Assembly: GCA_001599815.1 (NCBI GenBank)
Contig: BCIA01000003.1
Location: 992,001 to 1,056,000, forward strand
DNA length: 64,000 bases
Source: Furcasterigmium furcatum
Taxonomy: Eukaryota > Ascomycota > Sordariomycetes > Glomerellales > Plectosphaerellaceae
Direction: 5' to 3'
A program made the position numbers and the translations under genes. Positions 1-11,330 of the stretch are shown here, piece by piece. Under the pieces are notes generated by a model. That model saw only the letters and a program-made list of their open reading frames with translations, ran no database searches and was not told where the DNA came from. The stretch's first letter is position 1; the number at the start of each line of letters is the position of its first letter.

Positions 1-742
1 ATACATGTACTCTGCAGCAGCACAGAGCATGATCAGAAGGATACCCCTCCGATTCACGTCAAATGCATCCGACGGAAAGAGGGTCGAGCTCAGCCTCTTC
101 AGCTCTCATGAGGCACTTCATCTGCCGTACGAGGCATCACTTACTCACGACCGGTACAACCTCTCCGCCACGACGATATGGCTCGGTGAACGCACAAGAC
201 AGCTGGACGGTGCACATGTCGAGTATGCACGGGGCCTAAGAAACCCCGTCGGAGTCAAGATCGGCCCCAACGCGACACCCGGAGACGTCGTGGCCCTTCT
301 CAATGTCCTAGCGGATCGAACTGACGTGGGAAAGATCACTCTCATCACTCGGATCGGTCACGGCCGCGCGAATGCAATCTTGCCTCCCATTATTGACGCC
401 GTGAAGCAGAGCGGCCATGTCCCTCTCTGGATGAGCGACCCGTGCCACGGAAACACCTTTTCCACGGCGTCAGGCATCAAAACGCGGCGGGTGCAGGATA
501 TGCTCGCGGAGCTGCAAGAGACGTACATCGTCCACCGGAGTTGCGGGAGTTACTTGGGTGGAGTCCATATTGAGCAGACCGGCGACGATGTCACTGAGTG
601 TCTCGATGAGACTGTGGTGGAAGGCGAGGATGAGCATCTCGGTCGACGGTACCAGTCTCTCTGCGACCCAAGGCTTTCCCGCGACCAGGCTCTCTGGTTG
701 ATAGAACAGTTCTCGGAGTTTGTGAAGGCGTCGAGAGTCTAG
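1..742 (+). CDS. Class II DAHP synthase (3-deoxy-7-phosphoheptulonate synthase), C-terminal part
   Basis: First enzyme of the shikimate pathway, condensing phosphoenolpyruvate and erythrose 4-phosphate. About 245 residues are visible, open from the window edge to the stop at 740-742. Family enzymes are about 450 aa, so the N-terminal half lies outside the window and the ATG at position 5 is internal. Class II (plant/AroAII) landmarks are present: SHEALHLPYE, RNPVGVKIGP, ITRIGHGRAN, DPCHGNT (usually DPMHGNT), GGVHIEQTG and VTEC, then CDPRLSR. The His, Glu and Asp of these motifs are metal ligands in the family. The Met-to-Cys change in DPxHGNT is a departure from the commonest form. Its position near an aminodeoxychorismate synthase, pumps and a regulator suggests it supplies chorismate to a cluster rather than being only the housekeeping copy; that is inference. 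Confidence 0.88.
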   Translation, partial: YMYSAAAQSMIRRIPLRFTSNASDGKRVELSLFSSHEALHLPYEASLTHDRYNLSATTIWLGERTRQLDGAHVEYARGLRNPVGVKIGPNATPGDVVALLNVLADRTDVGKITLITRIGHGRANAILPPIIDAVKQSGHVPLWMSDPCHGNTFSTASGIKTRRVQDMLAELQETYIVHRSCGSYLGGVHIEQTGDDVTECLDETVVEGEDEHLGRRYQSLCDPRLSRDQALWLIEQFSEFVKASRV

Positions 743-1079
743 GCGATGATATTCATGAGATTTCCTTATAGACCGGTACTATTAAATGAGGAATATAATT
801 GTGGAAGCTGAATGATCGAAAATACCCTCTGTATCCTGACCCTAACTCCGTCTTCGGTGTCAGAAGATATGAAGAATTACATCTTTCGTCTGCAGCCTTT
901 GAAGTGCTTTGGCTACCTATACTTCCAACGCCGAACACTCCTGGCAATTGCTTGTCTATTAGCAGCGAAGTGGTCATTCAACAGGCACTACGAAGAGATC
1001 TCAGATTCAAGAAGCGAGACAATTTTGCGATATGAATAATGAATAGACTTGTAGATTTTGTCTGTCTCGTACTTTCTGT
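743..1079. other. Intergenic, convergent 3' ends
   Basis: About 340 bases between the stop of the DAHP synthase and the stop of the methyltransferase on the other strand. Only short overlapping open frames without coding character; I see no gene or repeat. Confidence 0.6.
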
Positions 1080-2127
1080 CTACTGCAACGGTTTACGACC
1101 ATACACAAAGTTGAGCTTAGGCTGATAGCCGTACGTCTTAATCTCCACTTCCAGCGCGTCCAGGAACTCATGGAACTCGCGGGCATTGGCCGCTACACCC
1201 GGGATGCCACCGCCTGGCAATGAACGTGATTAGTATAGGTAAAACGAAGTGCAGCTCATTGTCAAACTCACTCGGTATCTTCTCATCCAGGGTCCTGAAG
1301 CATTCCACCCAAAGCTCGGCGGAGGCGTTCTTCTGTTCCTCGGCTTTAGCCAGGGCGCCGTACCCGTGGTCGAACTGCACGACGCCCACGTCATCGAGGC
1401 CGGCCTCGCCAAGGAGGTTCTCTAGCTTGTAGGCAATGTGGATGTCCATGCCAAAGTCAGCAGTGGACCATTTCTGCAGCTCTGCCTGCTTTGCTAATTG
1501 CGGCCGTGTCGATGGAGAGGCGGGATTCTTCGGGTCGATCCACTCAGCTTCTACGAGCTGGATGTAGCCACCTGGCTTCAAGATGTCGACGAGATTGGAG
1601 ATTACCCCAGGCCACTCAGAGGCTTTAATGCCCCAGATGAGAAGGCGCTGGTGAACGACGTCAAAGGTGCCCTTCCAGCCCCAAGACTCGGGAAATGGGG
1701 TGCGGATGTCGTGGCTGCGAAGTTCTTCCTGGGTTGCCGCCGCGGAAGCGCCTCCAGGCGGGAACAAGGTAGATCCGATGTCTACTCCGAACAGAGCCAG
1801 GTCTTTCGAAGGCAGTTGGCGCGGGAGGTCGCGCAGCCAGAATCCTGTTGGCGTGTTAGCTGGTTCGTTTTCACTCATCAGCGGACACGTATTGAGCTGA
1901 CCGTCGGCTGCACCAGAGTCGAGAACACGGAGCGAAGATTTCTGAGCAATGACCTCAGGGATAAGCAGCTGACCACCTGTAGTCGTGTTCATGAACTCAT
2001 GCTGGCGGTGAAGGCGCTCAATTTCTTTCGCGTGATGAGGAAGCATGTAAGCGCCCTCAGTGCCAGAAAATGGGGGCAGTGAGTTTGAGCTCGTCGCGGC
2101 GACGACGGCCGAAGATGCTGCAGCCAT
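1080..2127 (-). CDS. SAM-dependent methyltransferase, LaeA/TAM-like
   Basis: Probably methylates a small molecule of the neighbouring cluster; LaeA-type proteins are also regulators, so a tailoring role is an inference. Two exons: 2127-1272 and 1213-1080, with intron 1271-1214 (GTGAGT..CCAG, 58 bp), giving 329 aa. Without the splice the frame runs into unrelated residues; with it the protein ends in a natural YGYQPKLNFVYGR tail. The Rossmann motif I reads VLDSGAADGQ (family form near VLDxGxGxG). Later come FDVVHQRLL and LKPGGYIQLVEAEW, which match motifs II-III of fungal LaeA-like enzymes. The start is the first true ATG in frame (MAAASS); the open frame continues upstream to 2223 but only from a GTG. 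Divergent from the gene at 3401. Confidence 0.82.
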
Positions 2128-3400
2128 GAGTGAGATGGGATGAGATTGAGCTAGAGTGGACAAAGATACGATGAGACTGTTTGCAAAAATGCCAAGAGTT
2201 CTCAGATGAGGATGAATTGACACCAGGGCCGACTGACTACTAGCATCTCACCTGATATTCTTGGTCACTGGGACCGATGCTTTCATGTTGCCGCCTCCTC
2301 GGCCATGTACATTCATTGCCTAGATCCTCCCGACGAAGCACCATCGCGACATCTCGAACATAATTTCGTATTCTGAGCCAAGGCATAATTACCAATCAGC
2401 TTCATGTCGCATGTGTGTTCTATTTCTCATATCAATGACACCGATGACCGATCCCATTCCAATCGGGGAGAGGTGCCCCACCTACTGCAAGTCAAGTCCG
2501 GGAAAAAGGGGGGCCGGCCGGCGTCTCGGGCTTGCCGCCCAACTCCGAGACCCCACATGCCCCTGAATGCCATCCATCTCCGAAATCATATGACTTCCAT
2601 CCAACTCCGAAGGCACTTGCATACGACCGCCGCCCCGCTCCGAGATCATCCCAGCCCTGCGTTGAGCTCGGTGTCATGTACGAACGAGACACTGAGGAAT
2701 CCGTTTGCTCGGGTCTGATGCGACGCGATCGAGGGCATGATGCAAATCACGACAGATTGTGTCCATGACAGGTCGCCTCTGGGATGAATGGGTAAAGAAA
2801 GGCCGCTGGTTTCCTTTGATGTCGAAAACTACTTCGAGGGTTTCACGTAAGCAGATATCCAGATTCTGCGAATGGGTCAGCCCTTACGTTCTTGTTGGTG
2901 CGAGATGTATACCCCGTGTCATGGACCAACGGCCGTGCCGTCGGACATGGATGGCCTCCAGAAGCCAGACTGCCAGTCGTTGGTTTCACCCAAACTCCCG
3001 GGTCCACGAAGTCTATCCGTGTAGCCACCCACTCCCGTGACTTCGCATTCCCAGCCCTTCCGAGAGCCCTCCCGAAAATGGCTTGGGTACCGCTGCTCAC
3101 CGCCAAGAGTCCTTGAGGGCTTTGCTCGCCGGACTTTTCGTTCATGGGGCGCCTTTAAACAAATCCTGTAACACCTTTTGTCACTTTACTAGCAAGGCAC
3201 CATTCCTCTGGCACCGAATATAGCCCTCGATCTTGTGTCATCTGCCTACCCACCCCCAGCTCAGCTGTTGGCTGTATCCCCGACTGCCCTTCGGTTCACA
3301 GGTCTCCCTCAAACGCCTTATGAGCTCCGGGCCTACCTTACCTACTCACGCCACCGATTTCTTACATTGAGCACCCCGCCTCCAGGGCCCAGCTCCCACC
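2128..3400. other. Long divergent intergenic region with repeated CTCCGA hexamers
   Basis: 1.27 kb between the methyltransferase start and the 501-aa gene. No convincing coding exon. It contains four copies of CTCCGA at 2543, 2578, 2605 and 2638, each in similar surroundings (aactccga, atctccga, aactccga, gctccga), which could be binding sites for a CGG-recognising regulator. Otherwise nothing recognisable. Confidence 0.45.
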
Positions 3401-4906
3401 ATGGTACCCACCCTTTCGTCTTCTCCCGTGCTGCCATCACCATATCGCCTCGCGAACCTTGCGGGCCTCGCATTTGGCCATACGATCTCCCCGTCTTGGA
3501 ACCTCACTGGGGGACATCCTCAGATGAACGTGCCGTCGCCTCCTAGGTCCAGTGTCAACATGACCAGCGCAGCACTGACGCCGCCCGGCACCTATGACGT
3601 GCGCCAGCTGGTGGTCAGCATCTCGCCCCTGCTGAATGCGATCCTCGGCCAGCTCGGAGAGGGCCTTCCCACTGACCCCCCCGCCAAGTCAGTCCTCGTC
3701 GACGGCCTCGCCGCATCGCTGGCGACGACCGGGCGGGAATCGACGCTCCCCTTGACGCACTCGGCCCAGGACACCGCTCGCAGAGAGATCGCCCACCAGG
3801 CAACGAGAGTAGCAAAAACGATCATTCGATTGGTTCACGATGCCGCAGGACCCTCGGCCAACGAAGCAAGCCTGAAGATCCGGAGCCCTTGCGAGGGTCA
3901 CCTCTGGACACCCGCCGTGGCTTCTCTCCTCCTCGGGCCCCGGAGCAACGCGCAGGTGATGGAACTCTACAATGAGTGGCTTCACCGCATGATTCTTCTG
4001 CGCGATAGCCTCCTGCCATTCGAGAACTTTGACGAAGTCCCGCTCGTCATCCCAGAGGGCTCCCAGGGCATACGCGACGTCGAGGAGCCGCGAAAACTGT
4101 TCCTCGTGCACTGCCTGACGGGCTCCGTGCAGCACACGGCCATCGTCGACCTCGCAAAGGTCTTCACGACGAGGAAACTATTCCCCGGGGGCTACGGCTT
4201 CCAATACTCTCAAGGTCTCGTCCTGCCCGCCTTCCTCTCGGGTTCCCGGTCCCTTCATCTCCTCCGATATCACCCTGCTCGCTTCGACGATTCCGAGACC
4301 GAGGTACTCTTTGACTACGAACACAAGGATTACATCAACGCGCCGCGGACCGAAGTGCAGAAGCAGGAGGCCGCCACCCCCGCAGGCAGCTGGAACCTGA
4401 GCTCGCTGTTGACCGCTCGCACCGTCGTCACCGAGTCCTCCTTCGACATCGACGGCGGCAACAATAATCTCAGACGGATCGTGAAGCTGCGACTGATGCT
4501 CGACTCCGGCACTTGCGTCTCCGTCGACCTTGGTCAGATTGCCCGTGGCCGCCGGTACGCCTACGAGGTGAAGTCCGCGAGCAAGACGAACGGGACCGGC
4601 ATCTCGGCCATCACGAAGCACTTTCCCTTCACAGCCCTCGTGCACAGCACCGCCGACATACTGTCCCGGCCCGGCCTCGTCTCCTCGCCCCGCGCGGAGG
4701 AGGGCCGCCCCAGCACCATCCACATCATCCCGGCCGCCGATCCCGTCATCAAGCTCGCGCTTCTCGGAAAGTTGTACCCGGAGAACGTCATCTTGTTCAA
4801 GGACTTGGACGACGTGGAAGCCATTGCGAAGACTGGGAAAGGATTTGCGGAGCGCTTTGTGATCCTTGATGATTATGAGAGAACGGTGGCGGCACTGGGA
4901 GCATGA
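3401..4906 (+). CDS. Hypothetical protein, 501 aa, unrecognised
   Basis: Single-exon frame of 501 residues starting at an ATG in a strong context (CACCATGG); in-frame ATGs at 3524 and 3560 are alternatives, and the first 50 residues are low-complexity Pro/Ser-rich. No family motif is recognised. It has no signal peptide or obvious membrane segment, and looks like a soluble protein with mixed helix and strand. The C-terminal part contains a possible nucleotide-binding-like stretch (HIIPAADPVIKLALLGKLYPENVILF) but no P-loop. It lies between the methyltransferase and the cluster regulator, so it may be a cluster-specific protein of unknown function. Coding is supported by length, frame-specific GC bias and absence of competing frames. 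Confidence 0.65.
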   Translation: MVPTLSSSPVLPSPYRLANLAGLAFGHTISPSWNLTGGHPQMNVPSPPRSSVNMTSAALTPPGTYDVRQLVVSISPLLNAILGQLGEGLPTDPPAKSVLVDGLAASLATTGRESTLPLTHSAQDTARREIAHQATRVAKTIIRLVHDAAGPSANEASLKIRSPCEGHLWTPAVASLLLGPRSNAQVMELYNEWLHRMILLRDSLLPFENFDEVPLVIPEGSQGIRDVEEPRKLFLVHCLTGSVQHTAIVDLAKVFTTRKLFPGGYGFQYSQGLVLPAFLSGSRSLHLLRYHPARFDDSETEVLFDYEHKDYINAPRTEVQKQEAATPAGSWNLSSLLTARTVVTESSFDIDGGNNNLRRIVKLRLMLDSGTCVSVDLGQIARGRRYAYEVKSASKTNGTGISAITKHFPFTALVHSTADILSRPGLVSSPRAEEGRPSTIHIIPAADPVIKLALLGKLYPENVILFKDLDDVEAIAKTGKGFAERFVILDDYERTVAALGA

Positions 4907-5017
4907 ACAGCAGGGGCCGGAGATGGGATACGTTTGCAGGACTCATGGGCAAGTGGTTTGCAGCATAGTTCGAGAAAATCATGATTGCATTGACTTGATC
5001 TTCAGTTTCCATGTTCT

Positions 5018-7393
5018 TCATGCATGATAATCTGTGTTCCCTGCTGTCGCTACCACCAGCTGGGTAAAGTCATCGAGCTGGGCAAACTTGAGCGCGGACA
5101 AGTCCTGGCCGTTTGCGAAGGATGCCCTCGACCTATTACTAGAGCCCCCTTGTGTTGATGATCCAACAAACTGGTCGATGACCTGCTGGACCGTAATTCT
5201 CCCGCTCGCCGTCTCCTCTGGCCCCAGCTGCTCTCGGGCGGCCAGCCATTCCTCGGCCGACGATGCCTTCCACAGCCAATCGGACGCAGGCAGCGCCATG
5301 TTACGGACCAGGTTATCGTCCAGTGCTTCATAAAAGTTGGCGTCTTGTTTCTGTACCCTACAAGACAGAGTGTTGATGGCGTTCACGAGAAAGACAGTCC
5401 TGCGGATGGTCTCGTTCACGATCCATTTTCGCCAGGCCATCTCTCGAGTGACTTCACTCGGCGGCAGTTCTTGTAGATACTGGCGGATGAGCAGCCGCGT
5501 CATCTGGAAGAGATATCAGTGTGAGTCTGCATATGTAGGTCCGTCTGATTGTGTAGCCCGCGTACCTTGAGGAAAAACGAGTGCTGCAGCTCGGTCGCCC
5601 GCGCATGTTCAGTGTTGCTGCTTGAAAAGAAGCCGATGATCTGATATATGCACATGGCATGAACGACAGCAAGCATGTCGCTGTCCGAATTGGGGGAGCG
5701 GTGCTTTTCACAGGCAGTCAGCTTTCCCGGCCACGCCTTCAGGAAACGGTCGACAACTTACAAACCCCTGTACGAGGCGCCTGCTCTCCTCGCTGATCAT
5801 GGAATATACAAATCCCTCGCTCGTCGGCACCGAGGCGTAAAAGGCTCCGACGCAGCAAAACGCCCGGGCCAGTGGCTCGGCGATGTCCCCGGCTCCGCAT
5901 CTGTACAGCTTGTGATGCACAAACGGCGGGTATTGACCGGGGCGGACCATTATTCTTGGGTAGTTGCGGATGATTTTAACAAGGGCATCATCGCTGTTGA
6001 GCTTGTGGAAAGGACATGATGTGGGCCAGTTGCTCCCGCCTGAAGAGGTCGAGGGTGGGCCGGATGGTCGCGGCGCGTCTCCGTACGTCGTCTTAACAGC
6101 GTCATGGAGAGTCTTTTCTTCCACGTTCTGTTCGTTCTGGCCGGTGGAAGGGCTTACGGTGGCTGGTGCCATGCCGCCGCCTTGTTGAAAGAAGTTGGTT
6201 GATGGGTTGCTGACGATCCCGCTTCTCGCTGAGCTCTGAGGGCTTTGAAAAAGCTGTGTGGGATCAATACGATGCCTCTTCAGAATACCCAGGGAACCAA
6301 GGAGATCGAAATTCATGTCGTTGTTCATAGACCTCCCCGTGGTCTGTCTGAAGAAGTCGTCATCCATGTCCGCACCCAAACGTGCTTCCGGTGTGAGCAA
6401 GGGGCTGCGCGATGCCCATGGCTCGTTGTCTCGATGCCATCGGCCGGAGGAGTTGTCACTTTCGCTGGCGGCTACGCCCATCCCAAAGGTTTGTAGCCGT
6501 GACCAGCCTGGACTGGTCAAGGATGGAAGAGAGCCCTGCCTGGCTGTGTCACTGGGGTTGGGGACGCCGTTAATATTGACGCCCATTGGCCAGTCGGTGT
6601 TTGAACCTGCGGCGTCTCGCAAGGTTGATGCGCGCCTCTGAAGCTGTTGCCGGGCTTGCGGGTTGGCATTGTTGGCAGATCCCGGACTTGTCCCCTGCCG
6701 GGCATTGCCCGTTGATGCCTGCGCTCTCATGTCGAAGTCGAGATCTAGCCCAGCCACGAATCCTGACTCTCCATCTAGAGCTGCAGCATTGTCGTTGCCA
6801 ATGAATGATGGTGCCTCGCTCGGAACTTGGACAAAGTCGTCGGTGATGCCTGGCAGATAGAGATCATCGATGCCCATAGGCTGGTTCTCCGGGACGTCAG
6901 GGCCGCTCTCCTGGGGCGGCGCGTTGGTCGAGAGGTATTGACAAGATTTACGTCTGCTGAGGCATCGGGAACAAGACGGCGTCCTCTGGTCACATCTGAT
7001 CTTGGACCCAGCGCAGGCAACGCAGGACTTCTGCTTGGAATGTTTCGGCCGGTTGGAGGCTTGGATGCACCGCTGCTGGTGCTTGTACCTGTACTCCTCT
7101 GGGCGGCGTTCTGTTTAGCTTGCAATCATGATGCCAGGCAGGCCGTACGCTTGCTAACGACTGAGACAGGCGCCAGAGGGTCCAGAAACACAGCGGTCTA
7201 CAAGCAACGAAACAGGGCTTCTGGGCGCTGGGGCGTCGCAATGGAGGGCTGACTCACTTTGGGCGAACTCTCTAGGGCAGTTCCCACAGCGCCATGGCCC
7301 GTGCTGCTTCGTGGGCTCCTTGCTTCGGCTTGCGACTTGCCTGCCGCTGTCCAGAGGGAGGAAACGGTCAGTCCCCAGGTCGGATGCCTGCAT
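5018..7393 (-). CDS. Transcription factor with C2HC finger plus Zn2Cys6 domain
   Basis: Likely pathway regulator of region A. Four exons: 7393-7258, 7098-5762, 5703-5566, 5503-5018 (introns 159, 58 and 62 bp), total 2097 nt, 698 aa. The N-terminus carries a classical finger split by intron 1: RCGNC, then PREFAQK..YRYK, then H-QQR-C, i.e. C-x2-C-x12-H-x3-C. It is followed directly by a Zn2Cys6 binuclear cluster, CVACAGSKIRCDQ with the remaining three Cys in PSCSRCLSRRKSC (C-x2-C-x6-C-x6-C-x2-C-x6-C). The middle is Ser/Gln/Asn-rich and disordered. The C-terminal half resembles the helical fungal regulator domain (residues such as FVHHKLYRC, LARAFCCVGAFYAS, MLAVVHAMCIYQIIGFF). An alternative acceptor in intron 1 would lengthen the finger spacing to x16. 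Divergent from the PABA synthase. Confidence 0.8.
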
Positions 7394-8285
7394 CGCTGCG
7401 TCGCCCGGGCTCACGCACTCACGCGCAGCAGTGCTGTCGGCTCATTGGGGATGCGGAGGTGAAGTCGGGGGAAGGTGACGACCGTGTCCAAAGGTCTCCG
7501 AGAGGACGAACTTGAGGCAGGGGATGCGATCGGACCTTTGTTCACTGGGGACGGCTCGGCTCCGAGCAGGGGTCCAGGTATTGCACCACATGAGGCTTGC
7601 ATCTCATCATTCAGCCACGGCTCGCACGGGCCTTGGAAGTCACTCCAAGTACATCTACTTTCGACCTTATACCGGATAAAGTCACATAGTTCTTCAAGCC
7701 GGCAGTTCTTACGCATCCCGCCGTCCCCGCGGACCTCCAGTCTCCCCACCACACGGCCCGAGCTGCAGCCGTTGGTTGATCGACAACTCCCGGCTGACGA
7801 CAAGGAGGGCAGGCAACCCAGCGTCCTGCCTGTTTCTGTCCTTCACGGAGATAGGGCATCGGGCTTCCCGTGCCGTCTTAGGATGTGTGAGCCGTATAAG
7901 CCCGATGCCGTGAACGGTTGAACCGATGAGACCATCGTCGCGTCATCCAAGAGCCCACCAGACGAGGGAACCGGCCTGCTCATTTGCCGATCCCGGCGCG
8001 CTTGCGCTGTGCTTCAGTATCAGTGTGCAACCCTGAGCCCCGCGCGTCAGCTCGTTCGCGCAGCACCGGCGGAGGCTACGTTGAGGAGGTAAGGAGGTAG
8101 GAAGGGTATGGACCAGGCTGAGGCGGTGCCCTTATTGCACGTGCGTGTATCATGGAATGCGTGGGTACATATTTGGGCAAAGTAGCTCTAGAACCGCTCT
8201 GGCACTGGTTTGAACTGCAAGTTGAGCCCTCTTAGCGGAATACCTCTTCGTCTTTCACATACCTACTACTACATTGCCTGCAAAC
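7394..8285. promoter_or_regulatory. Divergent promoter region, regulator / PABA synthase
   Basis: About 890 bases separate the starts of the regulator (minus) and the aminodeoxychorismate synthase (plus). No coding exon is visible. CTCCGA occurs at 7496 and 7560, the same hexamer that is repeated upstream of the methyltransferase. Shared control of the two genes is plausible but unproved. Confidence 0.4.
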
Positions 8286-10936
8286 ATGGGGACCGTGAAG
8301 GTGCTGATCATTGATCACTATGATTCATACACCAACAACATCCTTCAACTGCTTCAAGGATCGCAAAATGGTCCGGATGGTGGCTCCTATCCTGAGTGGA
8401 GCGTGGTCATAGTTCGTTTCGACCAGTTTCGATGGTATGTGGCTTGTAAGCCTTTGTCAACTCACTTACATGACCTGACTGAATGAACTCTTCACAGGGA
8501 AAATTTCAAATCCGACATCCTGCCATCCTTGGACGCAATTATCCTCTCCCCTGGCCCCGGGACTCCCGAGAAAGAGTCCGATTTTGGGTTCAACTCCAGG
8601 CTTATCAACGAAGTGGACATCCCCATCTTGGGTGTCTGCCTTGGTCACCAGGGCATTGGTACGTCTCTCGGAGCTACCATCATAAACACCCCAAACATCA
8701 AGCATGGCCAGACGGCGAAGATTCGTCACAAAGCAATCGGGATCCTTCGAGACTTGCCTCAGGACTTCTTGGGTGTGAGATACAACAGCCTGGTGCTTGA
8801 CATTGAGAGTAAGTGACTGCTATCCTCAGCCATGAATCCCCGCCCTGACCGAGGTATCTCAGCGCTCCCTTCTGATCTCGAGGCAACTGCATGGACCTAC
8901 GACGCCGAAGATCCTTCTCGAAAAGTCTTGATGGGCGTTCAACACCGACAACGGCCGATCTTCGGGACGCAGTGGCATCCTGAGAGTATTTGCTCCGAGT
9001 ACGGGGCCAAGATCTTGTCAAACTTTCGTCACATTGTGTTGGATTATTGGGCCACAAGCCGGCCGGCAAACCAGTGGACCAGCAGAAGCATTCAGCGAGA
9101 CAACGCATTGCCCAGCCATATTCTCGCGGAAGATGTGCTTCTTGACGAAGCGCATCATGTATCCGAGCCAACGGTTCTTCGCGGTGTGAATACGAATGGC
9201 GCGGAAACATCATACTACATCGCCTCGGCAGCGCTCGGCAAGGGGCCGAAGCCCGAGCTTGTCTTTCAAACTCTCGTCAGGGGCTCATCGGCTGACGGAG
9301 AGGCGTGGCTGGACAGCGCCAAAGTCCGCGACTCTCACTCTCGCAACTCGTATCTGGCATCCGCCACTTTCAGCCTCAGCTACTCTCTCGAACAAGAGAC
9401 CGTTTCCGTGTTCCAGAATGGCAAGATCATCAAATCAGAGAAGCCGGAAGGCTCGTACTGGCAGTGGCTAGACAACTTCCAGCAGGCATTAGTCCTGAAC
9501 AACACCCAAGCAATCCTGCCAGAGTTTCTGGACCAGGAAACCGAGGTCGGCCAGCCCCTCTTGCAAGTTGGCCTCATTGGCTATTTCGGGTACGAACTGA
9601 AGTGGGAATCACTCCCCGGACATCAATACCCAGATGGCAACATCGAACGCCACAACAGGCCCCGGCCGGACAGTCAGTTGATCTTCGCTGACCGGGTGCT
9701 CCGCCTCGACAACTACACTGGAGAATGGACTCTGTTCAGCCTCATTCGCCGCAACAGTCGAGACCCCATCGGCGAGGCCATTGGTGCCACTTCGACCATA
9801 GGCATCGATGAGGACGAGTTCGCGACCCTCGTGTCCCGGTTCCGGGATTCTTTCGCAGCGCTCCCATCTCCGCCTTACGTCCAGCCGCATCCTCTGCCGG
9901 AGTTTGTCGCGCTGGACGACGAGGACTCTTACACCCGCTCCATCGAAAAGGCCAAGAAAGCCATCAGCGAGGGCGAGACGTACGAGCTCACTCTCACCAC
10001 CAGATTCCTCGCCAAGAGCCCGGATGCCGACCCCTACTCCATGTACCTCGATCTGCGCTCCAGGAACCCGGCACCCTACTCGGCGTTCCTACATTTCCCC
10101 GCGCACGACACAACCATACTGTCTTCTTCTCCGGAGAGATTTATCTCGATCGACCGAAATGGCGTGGCGGAGATGAAGCCCATCAAGGGGACCTTGGCTG
10201 TGAGCCCTGATCCCGAGGAGGACCTTCGAAGACAAAACAAGCTGGCAACGGACGTCAAGGAGCTGGCAGAGAATCTCATGGTACGTTCAAGCAGTTGAAC
10301 TCCCTGAACGACGATTCTAACGTTTGCATGCGCAGATTGTAGACCTGATCCGCTCTGATCTTCACAATGTCTCTGCCTCCAGCACTATCAAAGTGCCCAA
10401 GCTACTTCACGTAGAGACATACCAGACTGTTCACCAGGTCTGTCCTCTTGTGACATTTAGTCTAGATTTTGATCGACTGACATTTTATTTAGCTCGTAAC
10501 CACGATTCAGTCTCAAGTGGCACCGACAGTCGGCGGGGTCAAAGTCCTTGAGCGGTGCTTCCCTCCGGGCTCCATGACCGGAGCGCCCAAGCTCCGCTCA
10601 GTCCAGATTCTCGAGAAGCTGGAGCAGCAGCGCCAGCGCGGAGTCTACTCTGGCAGTCTTGGGTATGTGTGCGTCAGCGGGACTGTCGACCAATCTGTCG
10701 TAATCCGGACCATCGTCAAGAGGGGCGATGAGCTCGAACTTGGTGCCGGTGGTGCGATCACTTGGCTGAGCGAGTCGGAGAAGGAGTGGGAGGAGGTCAT
10801 GGTTAAGGCCAACGCGGTTGCACGAGCTAAACCGAAAGCATCCGCTGGGGAAGTTGTCGAGAGGAGCGCTGAGCTTGAAGATGTTAGGCCCGTGTTCGAT
10901 CACACACATAGCCTCTACACCGCTGTGAGCGCTTAG
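8286..10936 (+). CDS. Bifunctional aminodeoxychorismate synthase (PABA synthase)
   Basis: Converts chorismate and glutamine to 4-amino-4-deoxychorismate, precursor of p-aminobenzoate. Five exons: 8286-8434, 8498-8808, 8863-10280, 10336-10437, 10493-10936; 2424 nt, 807 aa, the usual size of fungal PabA-PabB fusions. The N-terminal glutamine amidotransferase domain has DHYDSYTNNI, SPGPGTP, the nucleophile in GVCLGHQ (Cys about residue 97) and HPES. The C-terminal chorismate-binding domain has PIKGT near residue 593; Lys there is the aminodeoxychorismate-synthase signature, whereas anthranilate synthases have PIAGT. IVDLIRSDL, HQLVTTI, PPGSMTGAPK and GAGGAITW follow. Its setting beside a DAHP synthase, pumps and a regulator suggests a dedicated copy; it could also be the sole folate-pathway gene. 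Confidence 0.93.
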
Positions 10937-11330
10937 GTAGAACGCTTCGTTGCTTTTTCGTGTTATCATCAAGTTGTAGGTCCGTTCAATTCATGGTCGA
11001 GTCTGGTTGTTTGCATTCTCTGCCGCCCTTCTTCAAGTATTCATGTGTACATTGGACATATTCGGCCTTCCGAGGCATCCATCGAGCATCTGGGAACTCC
11101 AATGCCAGGACCAGGACTGTTTGCCAGCTGCGGAAAGACGGGCTCAGACACAGCTCGCGTTGCTAAATGAGGAGCGACGGGGGCCCTCTAAATTTCTGGA
11201 GGGCCAGAGTTACCATGTATCTAACTAATCTAACATCTCTGATTACTACAGACTGCTGTAATTGATGCTATCCTTGCCCCGAGGACTCCCTCGCGAAGCC
11301 CTCCTCTCACATCCAATGCCCAATCTGCTG
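10937..11330. other. Convergent intergenic spacer
   Basis: 394 bases between the stops of the PABA synthase and the ABC transporter. No coding signal; will contain both 3' untranslated regions. Confidence 0.6.
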
